Assembly (NCBI GenBank): GCA_022606135.1
Contig: JABYQN010000014.1
Location: 62,001-126,000 of the forward strand
Reading direction: 5' to 3'
Origin: Fomes fomentarius
Lineage: Eukaryota; Basidiomycota; Agaricomycetes; Polyporales; Polyporaceae
DNA: 64,000 nucleotides
Part shown: positions 12,371 through 24,900 of the stretch, one piece after another
Position numbering within the stretch: position 1 is the stretch's first letter
Layout of the letters: the number at the start of each line of letters is the position of its first letter
Position numbers and translations under genes: made by a program
Notes under the pieces: generated by a model
Databases searched by the model: none
What the model was told of the DNA's origin: nothing
What the model saw: the letters and a program-made list of their open reading frames with translations, nothing else

Positions 12371-15300
12371 TCAGGCCCTCCGCGCCCTTAATGTGTTCTT
12401 GAGCATATCCTCCTGCGAGACCAGACAAGCACTAGTACTTTCGTCGGCAAACGCAGACCCGGATGATCCACTCGCCGCTGCGCTCGTCCCCGAAGCAGCA
12501 GCAGCAGCAGCAGCATTGGCCTGCACGGCCGCCCTCTTCGTAGCAGCCAGCCTGACACGGAGCTGTGCCTGGCTACGCAGCTCAGCTTCGCGTCGCTCGG
12601 CATTCCGCGCCGCAGCCACGACCTCTACGCCTGCAGGTGCGGATTTTGTGAGCCTTGCACTGGTGCCGTCAGACAATAACCCCATAGGAACGGCAGGGCT
12701 GCCACTATCGCCCGGCGTACTACCACCTGCGGGCGGCGACAATTGCGTCTTCTCAGCGGTGGGAACCGCGGAGGCCCTCGCCTTGCGCTTCTCGACCTTC
12801 AGCTTCTCCACGAGCAGAAAACGTGGATCAGAGGAGCTTCCTGTGGCTGCCTGCGCGCCTAAGGGGGATGGGGGCATAAGGTGATTAGCTTACAGGTGCT
12901 CGCAGGCAAACTGGCAGACTGAGAATGTACTGAGGGACGACACGGCGTGGCGGAAATGGACTGACCTCTGCCTGGGCCCGTTTCTGGCTGAGCAGCTGGG
13001 CCCTCCGACGCCGAGGACATAGGCTCCAGTGCCGCCACGGGACCCACGTCACCCGTGCCCCCAGCGACGTGCTTCGCACTTGAGTCGCATCCGGCGGCAC
13101 CGGGATCGTGTGTGGATGGTGGAAGCTGAGAAGCGGCTGAACGATCTTCCCCAGCGGACGTCCTCGCGGAACGTGCTCGCGTGCGTGTCGTAATGTCCGG
13201 AACGGAAATACCCTTGCCTCCCTTGGGCGCGGATAGGGTTCCTCGGCGTGCGCCTGGGCCTCCGTCGGCAGCATTTGCATTCTGGGGGTGCACAGAGACG
13301 TCTGGCACAGGATCCGACAGGCGCAAGAGCAGGGACGGGACGGCGTCGTCGGATGGGCGTGCTGGTGCAGCAGCCTCAGGGCTGAGGGCGTTGTCGCGGG
13401 GAACAGACGCTGAGGTCGCTGGGGCTTGCGAACGGTCACGGTGCTCCTGCGAAGGGACAAGGTCCGGAGCCGATGCCTCTTCGCGATGTTTACGCAAACG
13501 TGACTCTTTGCCACCACCTGCCAGGTGCTCCTGCATCGTCTGCCAAGCACTACGACGGATGCGGACAGATGGTTTCTCCTGTGTGGAGGCGCCGGTCGAC
13601 GTTGGCAACCCCGCGCCGTCGTATGGTTCCGTGCTGACTTTGGACCGGTGGTCACTGCCCAGTTCACCTTCTATTACGGCCTGAAGATCCCCCCCACCCG
13701 TGACTGCATTCCTAGAGATCCCAGCGGGTCTATTCGTGGCGTGAGGGGGCGTGGATTGAGCGGGTCCAGGGAGGTCGTTCTGATGAGCTGAGCGGAAGAC
13801 CGAGCCACCATTCACGGGGCTTTGCATGCCGGCATGCACTCCGCCACCGACAGCTATAGCACTGCCCAGGCGTGAGGACGAGCGACGGCGGGAGGAGCTG
13901 GCCGCACAATCGTCTTCGGCGCGACTCTTCCCCTTCCCATGATATCTATCGCGGTGGTATTTGGGAACATCGCCATGTACATGTAGATCCCGCCCGGGTG
14001 TGATTTGACGATGATCGGACGGGCGAGGGGAACCACCTGGTTCCGATGATCCTGACCGCGAACGACGACGAAGGTTACGGTGGGAGCCATCCTCGTTGCG
14101 CGTGTCGCGACTTGGTCCGGGTATTTGGTCTGCCGCGTCTCTTCTATAAGGAGAGCGCACAGGCGAGGCTCTACGGCGGTTAGAACAGTGTGAAGACTCG
14201 AGAGACGAAGAACGAGAGGTCGGCGGTCGTCGGCGAGGAGACGGAGAACGCCTGGATAGGACGCCTGGAGACCGCGAACGAGACTGCAAAGAAGATTGTG
14301 ACGGCGAACGCCAGCGACGTCGACGCTGGGGTTGGGGAGCGTCCGGTGGTGGGACGGTGGCTGGCACGTCGTACTAAAGTTCATGGTGGATAAGCTGTCA
14401 TGTGAACGTCGCAGTTCAAATATTTCTCACCTGTACGTTGTTATCGTACGCCGAAAGATCACGATAGGGCGAGCGAAGGTAACAGTAGAGTTCTACACAT
14501 GAAGGGAAAGGCGGTCAGCATTTTGGTAAACGCGCGCGCTGGACACATGAGCTTCGCAGGAATGAGGCGTGCAAGAACAGCGGGCGAAGGAGCCCGTGCA
14601 TTGCGTACGAAGTAAGGTAAAGCCACTGCAGCCGCTGGATCTCTCAATGGCGAATGTGTAGGCACTTCGCGGGAGGGGCAGCACAATTGACCATGAAACA
14701 AAAGCCCGGAGATAACGACATGCTCTAGGAACCGGTGAAAGTTCCAGACGGAAGCACAGCCTAGTCCGTGATGCAGGGTTGATGTTCCTGGGGAGAAGGC
14801 TGGCTGGATAATGGACATGTACTAACCATGAGCAAAGTGTTCCGCATTCGCACGTTCATGCCCGCTCTCGGCATCCATGTCTAAGAATTCAGATAGGAGT
14901 CGGACAGCCGGTTCGGATCGGATATCTAGAGACTTCATGAGAGAAATAGTGAAGGTGGTCAAGAACTAGTAGTGATATTAGCTCACAACTTCCGCCTCCC
15001 GGACGTTTGCCCCCGAGATTCACTAACCTCTACATCCAACCCCACCCATACTCGTAGTTCACGTCGTACGAAAACTGTTGCGCGAGATATGAAGTCTTGA
15101 GATGCAGCGAACTGCGCCGGTGTTGGGAAAGGACGATACCGCGTGTATGGGTTCGAGGCTACATGCTGATCCAGATCTTACGTTAGAACCGTGCTGATGG
15201 GAGCAGAAATGAAACACAGTTGTCCGCGGCATACATGATCCCCGCCTACCACGCCTATGTGCTGGCAACACTCCCGTGCCTGGTATGTCTGTCTGAACAT

Positions 15301-16302
15301 GCTTCACCCCTGTCCGAGCGGTGAACAGGCAAGGCAACAACCTCGCCACCTTCTGTCACATCCAGACAGACATACTGCGGATCCCTGCGTATGCCGCCCC
15401 GTTCGTGGCACTCCACTCTCCAAAATTCGACTTCCGTTGGCACTGCGTTGTGTTCTGTCGCAGCAAGAAGGGCGCCGTCGCATCGTCTCGCAGATCCGTT
15501 TTTCGGAGGAAACGTGCAGAACTCCATTGAGCGAACTCTGTGTCGTAACGCATGAGAAGGAGTAGATCTTCGCTCCTACACGATACCAGTGGGTCGAACT
15601 GCAGAACATACTGAACATTTCTTTATGAGCAGCAGCGCGACACTATGCTTTCACGCATAGTGATTCGAGCGATCACCGGCTGGTTGGTCGAGGGGAACTG
15701 CACAGCAAGTGAGATAGAAATCATGCATGTACTCACCTTAGCGTAGAGCTTGTGCCTGTAAACCCATCTCCGCTTCTCAATTGCTCGTTCCAATTCATCC
15801 GCCTCCTCTACCTCCCGACGACGACGACGTCCCCACTCAATCTCTCTCCGCCTTTGCGCTCGTCGACGAGCATCGGCACGCACCGCAGCAGGGTTCTGGG
15901 GTGCGGGAGAGGTGCGTAGCGGAGTAAGGTAATGTTTCTGATAGTCATACTTGCCCCTGATGTGATGCATGAGGTAATTGCCGACATCTTGGGAACAGAG
16001 CGGACAACGGCGAGACTGCTCTATGATTCGAAGGATGCATATGAGCTTGCAATATACTACACGTTGAACAACGACGTAACTGACTCACCAGTCCAGATGA
16101 GAAGACACTCGAAACAGAACTCGTGTGAACAGGTCGGTATCATAGTACGGTCAGAGTATGACTGTAAGCATATGCTGCAGTGCTCTCCGCCTGTATCCTC
16201 CTCCAGCTCAGCATCACCGCTTGGAACGATGTCGACTTGAGCTTCTGTAGTTGGCGATGGAGAAGACTCGAGTTTGATACGCTTTGCCGGAGGGCTTGCC
16301 AT
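12371..16302 (-). CDS. RING-finger (Topors-like) E3 ubiquitin ligase, 910 aa
   Basis: Seven exons, 16302-16089, 16020-15737, 15165-15028, 14965-14827, 14492-14431, 14373-12966 and 12858-12371, total 911 codons with consistent phases. Residues about 39-80 form a C3HC4 RING: CSICLQSYSDRTMIPTCSHE, then FCFECLLIW, and CPLC from exon 2. It is followed by an Arg/Glu-rich helix and a conserved block (HVASNPYTRYRPFPTPAQFA, then FLTTFTISLMKSLDIRSE, then YLRSPYRDLSAYD). This layout is that of Topors-like ligases, which ubiquitinate nuclear substrates. The remaining two thirds is Arg/Ser-rich and disordered, ending in an Ala/Gln-rich coiled region encoded partly by a GCA/CAG repeat near 12497. Introns 2 (571 nt) and 4 (334 nt) are unusually long. 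The last intron may start at 12965 (107 nt, preferred) or near 12893 (35 nt); both keep frame. Confidence 0.78.
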
Positions 16303-17459
16303 GACATGGTATACAAGTAGTTGGCTTATGGGCTAGGATCGTATGGCCTCGTGACAAACCAAAGAGAGAACGAAAGTCTGATTGTGCAGGTGGGTGACAA
16401 GAGGAGGGACGAGAAGCGCTGAGACTACTTGTGTGACATACTTACACCCACCGTCTGTCACGGCTTTGCCAACCTGAACTTGACTCCCCAATTACAAGTC
16501 TCTCTTCTTCACCAACTTTCTAGCTGGCCTGTACCACGCAAGCAAGCCTCCATGTTGCAGATATGTATCTCGACTGCTCTGGTGCCGAATAACACAGTAA
16601 GATTGGGGATTGTGTCACACTGTTATGATTCAATGATGCCAGTTCTCAGTTCTCCGGCCCTAGTAAGGCAGAGATCAATGAATCTATAAGTAGTAACAGT
16701 ACTACGCTTCACGGATACTCTTGTTCTACTGATTTCTAGTTCTGTGGACCTCTCAAGTCTCAGGGAGGATTTCACACGTGGAACCTATCATTCGGTCTAG
16801 ACTCTAGCTCGTAAGCCACATTCTCCACCATTGCGTCCAAGGTCCTCTCAGTCCATCTCTGGATCGGATGCTCCGACTCGTACTTAGTATCCCCCATCGC
16901 GAAACTCGAATATCAGACTTCTTCAAGTCACACGGAGTCTAACTTGAACACGGAGTACCAAAAACTCTTTGCACCCGCGGAGGCACCCGATAAGGTCTTG
17001 TGTTACACGGCTGGAGAAGGACAATTATACTACGACTAGAAACACTTATGGAATGAGAATTTACAGTCAGTAATGATTGTCGGATGTCCAACATAATGTC
17101 TCTCGTCGAATTCTCGGTCACCGGCAGTGTTGGTGGTAGATCATACGCTCCGAAGCCTTCGAGCCTCATGCCGCGTAGCTCCTGGCACACAACGTAGCCA
17201 TACTGGGCCTCACCTTTTGGCATACTTACATGCTCGAAGAGTGCCAGATTGCTCTAGTGAGGTTACGCTTGTGTCAAAGCAATAAGAAGAGAGTGGCGTC
17301 GCTTGAATAGTAGCGTCTGATCTGTCTTCACGATGCACAGCGGCGACGCGAACGGACGCTCCTTTCAGCACCCGAAATCTCACAATCGCGATCCAAGATA
17401 TTTTGGCATGCTTACTCTCCAACCGGGTACTCGTCGGATTGCGATGAGAGCACTAACAA
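16303..17459. other. Intergenic, upstream of RING-ligase gene
   Basis: This 1.16-kb stretch lies between the minus-strand RING-ligase start and the stop of the decayed DPH3 copy. It is relatively AT-rich. No exon, tRNA or repeat was recognised. Confidence 0.4.
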
Positions 17460-17795
17460 TCAGGCAGCAGCGGCGATCGCGTGAGGCTTCTCATCAAGTG
17501 CTTCCATCGCATCCGCAAACGTCTCTTCCTCCTCCGCAGATTCCTTCGACTCATCCTCGGCAGACGCACCCTCATCTTCGTCATCCGAAGGCTCATAAAA
17601 ACTTACAAATTAAGAGAGCACTCACAGGGTCGTATACGACCCGGATGATCAAGCTGCAGCTTGGACACGTCGCAGTTCTTGAGCTGCTTGCGCGAGATCT
17701 CAAAGCGGTCCCCGCACGGACAGGGATAATGGTACACGCGCTTCTCCTCATCCCACCATGTCCTCGATCTCGACCTCGTCGTAGTATGCTCCCAT
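17460..17795 (-). pseudogene. DPH3: Decayed DPH3/KTI11 copy (CSL zinc-finger protein)
   Basis: In order on the minus strand one can read [13 protein letters not shown], then [20 protein letters not shown] and SRKQLKNC, then [14 protein letters not shown], then an acidic tail with a stop at 17460. That is the whole Dph3/Kti11 protein, an electron donor for diphthamide synthesis on eEF2 and an Elongator-linked factor. The pieces lie in three different frames: about 2 nt are missing between EDM and WDEE (near 17758), and about 11 nt between NC and CPSC (near 17672), where a few residues plus the frame are lost. The two shifts do not cancel. The tail follows a donor (gtgagt) but the intron is only about 34 nt. 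All four zinc-binding Cys are still encoded. A functional copy would be expected elsewhere, because the gene is broadly important. Sequencing indels are an alternative explanation. Confidence 0.75.
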
Positions 17796-18014
17796 CTTCT
17801 ATCCTCTATCGCCCGAGAAAGTACAGACGAGTAAGCACAGAGGGCGTCGCAGTGGGGGGATTACTTAGGAGGAACGGAGTCTCAGTCAAGGTTCCAAAAA
17901 AGATGGACTCCTCGAAACGGAGAAAAGGCTTATGTCAGCATTTATTTGCTGTAGTAACGCGCTTATATAGTATGCTTTTAAACCACTTACGGCCAGCGAA
18001 GGACTGCCTGCTGC
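17796..18014. promoter_or_regulatory. Shared bidirectional promoter region between DPH3 copy and MTO1
   Basis: About 219 bp separate the two divergent start codons. It must contain the MTO1 promoter and whatever is left of the DPH3 promoter. No TATA or known operator was identified. Confidence 0.45.
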
Positions 18015-20806
18015 ATGCACAAGTGCATCAGAAGAACGTTGTTGCACAACACTGCCATTAGAACAAGGCAGTATGCATCCCTGAGCGCGACGATACATCA
18101 ACATTATGATGGTACGCGAATTTCGATTGTCCACCTGGCACCATGGCGCTAGCTGAATTTTCATCCTCTTCTCATCTTCTTCTCTAGTATGTGTGATTGG
18201 AGGCGGCCATGCGGGGTGCGAGGCTGCTGCAGGAGCTGCGCGCACAGGCGCGCGGACACTCCTCCTCACGCAGAACCTCAGCACCATCGGCGAGCTGTCG
18301 TGCAATCCGTCCATGGGCGGGGTTGGAAAGGGCACCCTCATGCGAGAGGTTGATGCTCTTGACGGCCTGTGTTCCAAAGTAACAGGTCAGTGGATTCTCT
18401 TGTGATTACTCATAATACTTACTGACGTTGTGGTCCGTCCGTACCAAGACGAAGCCGGGATTCAGTTCCAAATGCTGAACAGATCGAAGGGCGCAGCTGT
18501 CTGGGTCAGTGCAAAGGGAGTGCTGTCAGATCAATGCTGATACCTATGTACCTCAGAGCCCGAGAGCACAGGTAGATAGGAAGCTGTACAAGAAGCACAT
18601 GCAGTCGGCCTTGCGCAGTTATCCAAACTTGGACATACATGCTGGAAGTGTCTTTGACTTGGTGCTCAGTCACCCTACCATCACCGCCGAATTTCCCCGT
18701 GCAGAAGTCGGAGGAGTCAAACTGGGTGCGTGACTACTGCGACTGCTCTCGTCTGTCCTAGACCCACAGATCCTCAGACACGGGAGAGGTCATCGCTTGC
18801 TCGCAAGTCGTCATATGCACCGGCACGTTCCTCTCAGGAGAGATCCATATCGGTAATCACCCCCGCTCTGTCTACTCGTATTCTACACTGACATTTGACC
18901 AGGGATGAAGCGTTTCCCGGCTGGACGCATGAACGAGGCACCTTCCGTGGGGCTCTCAGCTTCTCTGAACGCCGCAGGTTTCCGCCTCGGCCGTCTGCAG
19001 ACGGGTACCCCGGCACGATTAGCCAAGGATTCCATCGACTTTTCCCAGATGGAAGTCCAGTCTGGCGACGCCAACCCACTACCCTTCAGCTTCATGAACG
19101 ACCACGTGGCCAACGCAGTGAGTACCCCCCTCCCCTTCATCGTAGCTTCGTATGCTCACCTCGTCGCGTGTAGGACAATCAAGTCGTATGTTGGATGACC
19201 CAGACGACCCCAACCACCCACCAAATCGTCAGAGACAACATCGACCAATGCATACACATCCAAGAAACAAAGAAAGGCCCGAGGTACTGCCCCTCCCTCG
19301 AAGCCAAGGTGATGCGCTTCCCGCAGAAGTCCTCGCACCACGTCTGGCTGGAACCGGAGGGCTACGACTCGGACTTGATTTACCCGAACGGCCTCTCGTG
19401 CAGTCTCCCAGAGGAAGTGCAGGAAAGCATGTACCGTTCGGTGCCAGGACTCGAGAACGTCAAGCTTGTTCGGCCCGCGTATGGCGTCGAGTACGATCAT
19501 ATCGATGCACGGGAGCTCGGACGTAAGTTCCATTCCTGTGCACTGTGGCGTTGTGGGTGTGCCAGACTGACATTACATACATAAACAGCGACCTTAGAGA
19601 CCAAGCGTATCAGGGGCCTGTTCTTGGCAGGTCAGATCAACGGTTGGTATCCGACTTGCTTTGCATGGCTCCTTATGTTGAATAGCACGATCAGGTACGA
19701 CGGGTTACGAAGAGGCCGCTGGCCAAGGCGTCGTTGCAGGTATCAATGCCGGATTGGCCGCACTCCGTCAGCTACCGCTCGTCATCACCCGCGCAGACGG
19801 GTTCATCGGAGTCATGATTGACGATCTCATCGTCAAAGGTGCTGAGGAGCCCTGTGCGTACTTTCCTCCTTCCTTTATTTCCCTATGTTGAATAGATGCT
19901 AAGCGGGGACCGTCCCTCACAGATCGCATGTTTACGTCTCGCTCGGAATACCGCATGACTCTGCGCAGCGACAACGCCGATTTAAGACTGACGGAGAAAG
20001 GCCGCCGGGCAGGTGCGGTGGGTGATGCTCGGTGGGCGCGCTTCGAGGGGACTCGCTCGGAGATCAAGCGTGTCACAGAAATGCTCCAATCGCTAGTGCT
20101 CAGCCCTACAGTATGTTGTCTCCGCGAGATGGCACCAGGATGCTGATTCAAGTTCTTTGTGCAGAAATGGCAGAGCCATGGGTTCGACCGGAAAGCCGAC
20201 GGTAATTTGAAGAGGTATGATGCACTCTCTGTACCTCTGCGCAAGATATCTGACCGCACATACCGTTCCAGTGCATTCGAGATGCTCCGGCATCGGAACG
20301 TCCCGATGGATGCTCTAACGAGCGTCCTCCCTGAACTGTCCTCCGTACACCCGCACATCCTCACTCGAGTGCAGACCGACGGTACGCACCGTCTCCCCTC
20401 CCTGCACGAGTGCCGCACAGGCTTACGGCGTGCACGCCACCCACCCAGCTGTGTACAGCTCACATCTCCGACGACAAGAGGCAGATCTTCGGATGTTCAT
20501 GGAAGACGAGTCGCTCGCGCTTGATCCGCACCTCGACTATGCTACCGTCCAGGGTCTTAGCTCGGAAGTGCGCGAGCGGCTCGCGAGAGCGCGGCCGACA
20601 AGCATTGTGAGTGTTCTGTATGGAATTGTCTTCGTGTGTGATGCGGTGCGCTGATGGGAGCCTATGTAATGGCGAAGGGCGCGGCGAAGAGGATGGAGGG
20701 CATGACGGCGTCATCGATGGTCTATCTATTGAAGCATGCGCGCCGGACGAATGCGCTGCGGGCGAGTCATGGGCGTGAGCTTGTGGTTGCTCAGATGGAA
20801 GTATAG
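18015..20806 (+). CDS. MTO1: Mitochondrial tRNA uridine-34 carboxymethylaminomethyl-modifying enzyme, FAD protein (668 aa)
   Basis: Fourteen exons fit without a frame conflict: 18015-18111, 18188-18385, 18449-18504, 18557-18725, 18778-18852, 18903-19117, 19174-19522, 19589-19642, 19695-19853, 19923-20110, 20165-20214, 20272-20381, 20449-20606 and 20678-20806. The product has 668 residues, close to yeast Mto1. The N-terminus is Arg-rich with almost no acidic residues, as expected for a mitochondrial presequence. [15 protein letters not shown] is the FAD-binding Rossmann motif; [21 protein letters not shown] and [11 protein letters not shown] are MnmG/GidA signatures. The C-terminus ([20 protein letters not shown]) is the partner-binding helical domain. 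Mto1 works with the GTPase Mss1 to make cmnm5/taum5U34 in mitochondrial tRNAs. The start was chosen because the in-frame ATG opens the presequence. The gene appears intact. Confidence 0.93.
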
Positions 20807-21434
20807 CACATTCGTATGTTCGGTCCCCCCTCCCCACACACTCCACGTATCTCACCTCGACACTAGAATGACAGCAGCACAATCGCTAGACGCTGGGTAG
20901 TGGACATTCATCAATACTACCACAGTCCCACTAGGCTCATCGCATAATTGGCGTACAAATACAAGGGGGTGCACATAGTGAAAGTAACTGAGATCGTCGA
21001 TAATAAGAGTCGCAGGGCATCCCCGGCGAGGGCGCTTGACACTTGCTTCAGCGCTAGCTTGCCGCAGTAGTCCCGGGTTTCAAAACGTACACGCGAATGT
21101 GATGGGTTGTGCGATTAGAAGTGCACAAACGTCAAGCGGTACCCCCAAGCTCAGCGTGGAAATAGTGCAACTCACCTACCGAACAAATAAAAGCCCATCA
21201 ACGATACTCACCGCTACATCGTGGCAGTTACCACACCAGGAGAAGAAAGGGTTCATTCTGATTGTCTACAGCACATGGACGTGTCATGACTTCTCGTATA
21301 CCATGATATCGTAGGTCAGTGGTATCGGTATAGGTTATAGCCAGGCGGAATATAGTAATTGCTACGCAACTTTTTGGGACGGGTGGAACAGATGGGTGAA
21401 TGAATGCAGGCGGAAGACCTCCCCTACTCTAACG

Positions 21435-21458
21435 TGCTCCTGCTCCTGCTCCTGCTCC
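21435..21458. repeat. Hexanucleotide tandem repeat (tgctcc)4
   Basis: Four perfect copies of the six-base unit lie head to tail in non-coding DNA downstream of MTO1. Confidence 0.85.
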
Positions 21459-21653
21459 GGCGCCTGCTCGTGCTACAGCTCGTGCCAATACTTCTACAGA
21501 CCATGCTCGTCAATGAACGTTCAGCGACATCAACACCAACTATACCACGGAAAAAGCGCGAGTCCAAGAGGATGGAGGAAATGGGGGCTTGAGAAGATGA
21601 TGATGATGAGAGAAGCAGGGACGGTGCGATGGTACTAGCATCTAACAATAAGG

Positions 21654-21678
21654 CTACAGCCCTACAGCCCTACAGCCC
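21654..21678. repeat. Nine-base tandem repeat (ctacagccc)
   Basis: Nearly three head-to-tail copies of ctacagccc lie about 225 bp downstream of the xylulokinase stop codon. Confidence 0.85.
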
Positions 21679-21903
21679 GCCCCCCGCAGGCCAGCGTACA
21701 ACATGTCGACAGCATAGCATGAGCAACAAGCAACAGAAGAGGAGAGGACGGAAACCCTGGAACCCGATTTTCGAAGCCGCGAAGCCGAGCGAACCTCCGA
21801 AGCATGCGCGACACAGTATAACAAGAAGACATGGAAGGCAAGAAGGCGGAGAGCAAGAGCACGGAAGGCGTGTGGATGTGGTCCGGCGGAAGCGATGGGC
21901 GGC

Positions 21904-24900
21904 TCAGACGATCGCCTTGATGAGCAGCCCCTCGAGCCTAACGTACTCGGGCACAAGCGCGGCGTACGACATGAACGCATCCACGTCCGGTTCCGCGACC
22001 TTCGCCAGGCCGAGCTGCAGCTCAGCATCAGGGGTGGGCATAGCCGTGACAGGCTGGAGAGTCGAGGGAGCGGTGGCAGCAGCAACAGATTCGCCACTCT
22101 GGCCAGAGTTGGGGCTTAACGCACCGAGGTCAGGAGTGGTGAAGGCAGTGGAAGGCGCCTCTCCGAGCGTGCTTCCACTCAGCGTCGTGCCGACCGTCGA
22201 GTTCGTCACAGTGCGTAGCCGCGCGATGTCCGTCTCGCTGAATCCGAGACCAAAGCCACTAGGCGCCGTGGCTCGCTCCATCTCTTCCACGTCCTCTTCC
22301 TCCTCCTCCACGAGCACCGTGGAACCGAGCGCAGACCGCGACCCATGGCCATAAGGCGTACTCGCCCCGCTGTTCGCTGCGCTGGGAGCCTTGCTCGAAG
22401 CTCCGGGAGCATTGATGTTGGTGCGCAACGCCGCGCCACCAGTTGCAGTCCAGCGCTTGCCAAGGAGTCTCCGCACTTCCTCTTCGAAGCCGCCACGTCC
22501 CGTCCCAGCAGGAGTGCCCTTCTCCTTGCCCCATACCCAACGCGCGACATATGCGCCACCCAACGCGGCGCGCGCCGGGAAACCCACCGCGGGAGCGTTA
22601 CGGTGCGGGGTGACCTGTGCAGCATCGATCTGTGTCGTGGGCATGAGGACGGGCGCGTTGAAGACATCGCCTGCAAGGTTCGCGATGGAGGGGAAATTCG
22701 CTGCGGCGCCAATCACGAGTATACGAGCAGGAAGGGTGCCATAGTCGTATGGGTCGAAAGGCAAGCCCATGTTGTTGCTGTTGTTCACGCCTGTCGCCCG
22801 TTTCTGCTGGCCTCCGGAGATTGGACTCGGGGTGCTGTTTGTGTTACGCGCGCGGCCTGCGGCTGAGCCGAAGACTCCCGCAGGTATCGTCCGTGACCAG
22901 CGCACACGGAAGGAGAAAATCTGACTCTCGAGCAAGCATCGTGGGTTTGCGCGCAGGTCGCGGAACTCGTTGACCTTGACACCGGTCTCGAAGCGATAGA
23001 TGCCCTTAACGTGGGAGAAGGGGTAACTGTCTCCCTGAAGAAGCCAGAAGCTGAAGAGCTTGTCGTCGAGGCTGACTGAAGATTAGCTCATCTGTCTGCA
23101 CGTGGTGCGATCTACATACCCTATCGAGCCACCCGGGGGTACGATCGCTACGAGGCGGTCAAACGCGCTCCAACTCTTGGTGTACATGTCTCGTACGAGG
23201 GCTCGTGGGACATCGGCGTTTCTAGATCATCCATGATTACCACAGCGAGCGGTGACGCGGGTTGGATGGTGAACGCACCTGCTAGTCAGCATGACGATGT
23301 AACGCTTCCTCTCGCTGGCGTCCTGCGCGGGATGTGGATACAGATTGTACAGGCGGGTGGGAACGAAGTTCGGAGCAGGGGCCATCATGATGTCCATGGG
23401 GCCGAAGGCGAGGACGGCGTCGGAGGGAGAGGGGCATAGCGAGAGATAGGCGGACAGATAGTCGGAAGTGAAGGGAGTAATGATTGTCTCTGTACGAGTC
23501 TGTGAGTACAGGTGCAGCATGGGCGATGGATATACAAACCAGGGTCAAAGCCAAAACGCTCCACGATATATCGAGAAATGTTGCCAATCCGCCTCCGTCC
23601 TCCGGAAACGTCGACATCGCCCAACCACGTCCAGATCCGTCTGCCCTCTTCTCGGTTTCCACCCACGATCTCCATAACGCCCTCGTCCCAGTGACTCTGG
23701 CCACCCGCCTGGGCACCGGCGTGAGCCCACAGTCCGGTCGAGGACGCTTCAGCCTCTCCCATGCCAACCAACTGACCAGTCAGCAAACTCGCAATAAACG
23801 AGCTTGCCATCTGCACCCGCCCAGTACGTGCCCATACGTCTGGCCAGGCCTCCCGTACACGAAGTAACTGTGCGGCGACAAGTGAAGGGTGTGCGCAGGT
23901 GCCTACCCGCTGAGCCATCAGATCAGGACCACCAAGCGCAGCTTCAAGAGCAAGCGCATGGGTGTGTGCGGACGTGTCCTGGGATATCGGAGTGTTTTGC
24001 AGGGAGAATGATTGTGAGGTTATCTGGGCGTGCACCGGTAACCTGGGATCAAGCGCGTGTAGTGGCGGTACCGGGGCTTTCCACCAGACCAACGCTTGCT
24101 AGTAAAGATGAGAACAAGCCTAACATCACGCTGTCCCTGTGCCCACCTGTGCAGCGCCTCCAATGGCCCTAATTCTGGGGAGCTCGTAGTTTTTGCCCAA
24201 TTTCTCGAACAGGAGATCTAGATGTCACGTTTCATGTGACAGCGTGACATGCCGATCAATAAGCGCTCCAAATTGCTTCCGCGAAGGTATTAGACTTACC
24301 GAACCCCTTCAACCACATTTCCACCGGAGTCGTGTACGCATCGCCAGGTGTCGTGAAGATACCACCCTGTGTCCTAGAAGGTAGGATGTGCACATGAATG
24401 AGTATCCACCACAAGCCGAGTTAAAAAGATAGCGTCTGTTAAAAGCCCGGTGATCATCCACCTCACAACCAGCGTGCTCCGAACAGATGCATCGTGCCTC
24501 TAAGAAACGCGCGAAGTGCTGAAAATATGCATGTGAAAAAGCCACGAGAGGTGCTTCTCATTAATACTACCATGAGGGAAAAGCTCTATGGCTGCGAGGA
24601 TCAGCAGTAAGACATAACCTCAGGCCAGCGTACTGCATAGCTGCGATGAAAGTCAAGGATACAGGAGGCCGCACAATCCGTGAGGACAACATCATATAGG
24701 TTTCCAGCCAGATGGTGAACGAAAATTGCGACCCGCGAACACGAAACCCTATGCCAGTACGCGGATGGAACACAAGTGAGGTTCATTTATCCGCCGCGTT
24801 CGAGAGAATCGACGACATTGAAAGGCTCTCAAAGCGCGCGGTGAAACAGTCAAATTATTGGCCGTGGGATAGACAAGATGCGCGTCTGATACGATCCTAG

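Larger units (their letters stand above)
20807..21903. other. Convergent intergenic region with short tandem repeats
   Basis: A 1.1-kb gap between the MTO1 and xylulokinase stops. It contains a hexamer array (tgctcc repeated about four times, 21435-21458), a short run of gat/tga triplets near 21596-21608, and a nine-base unit (ctacagccc) repeated nearly three times at 21654-21678. No gene was recognised. Confidence 0.6.

Noticed and set aside
17333..18061. 242-codon plus-strand frame
   Set aside because: It is antisense to the DPH3 copy, whose zinc-finger motifs are unmistakable on the other strand.
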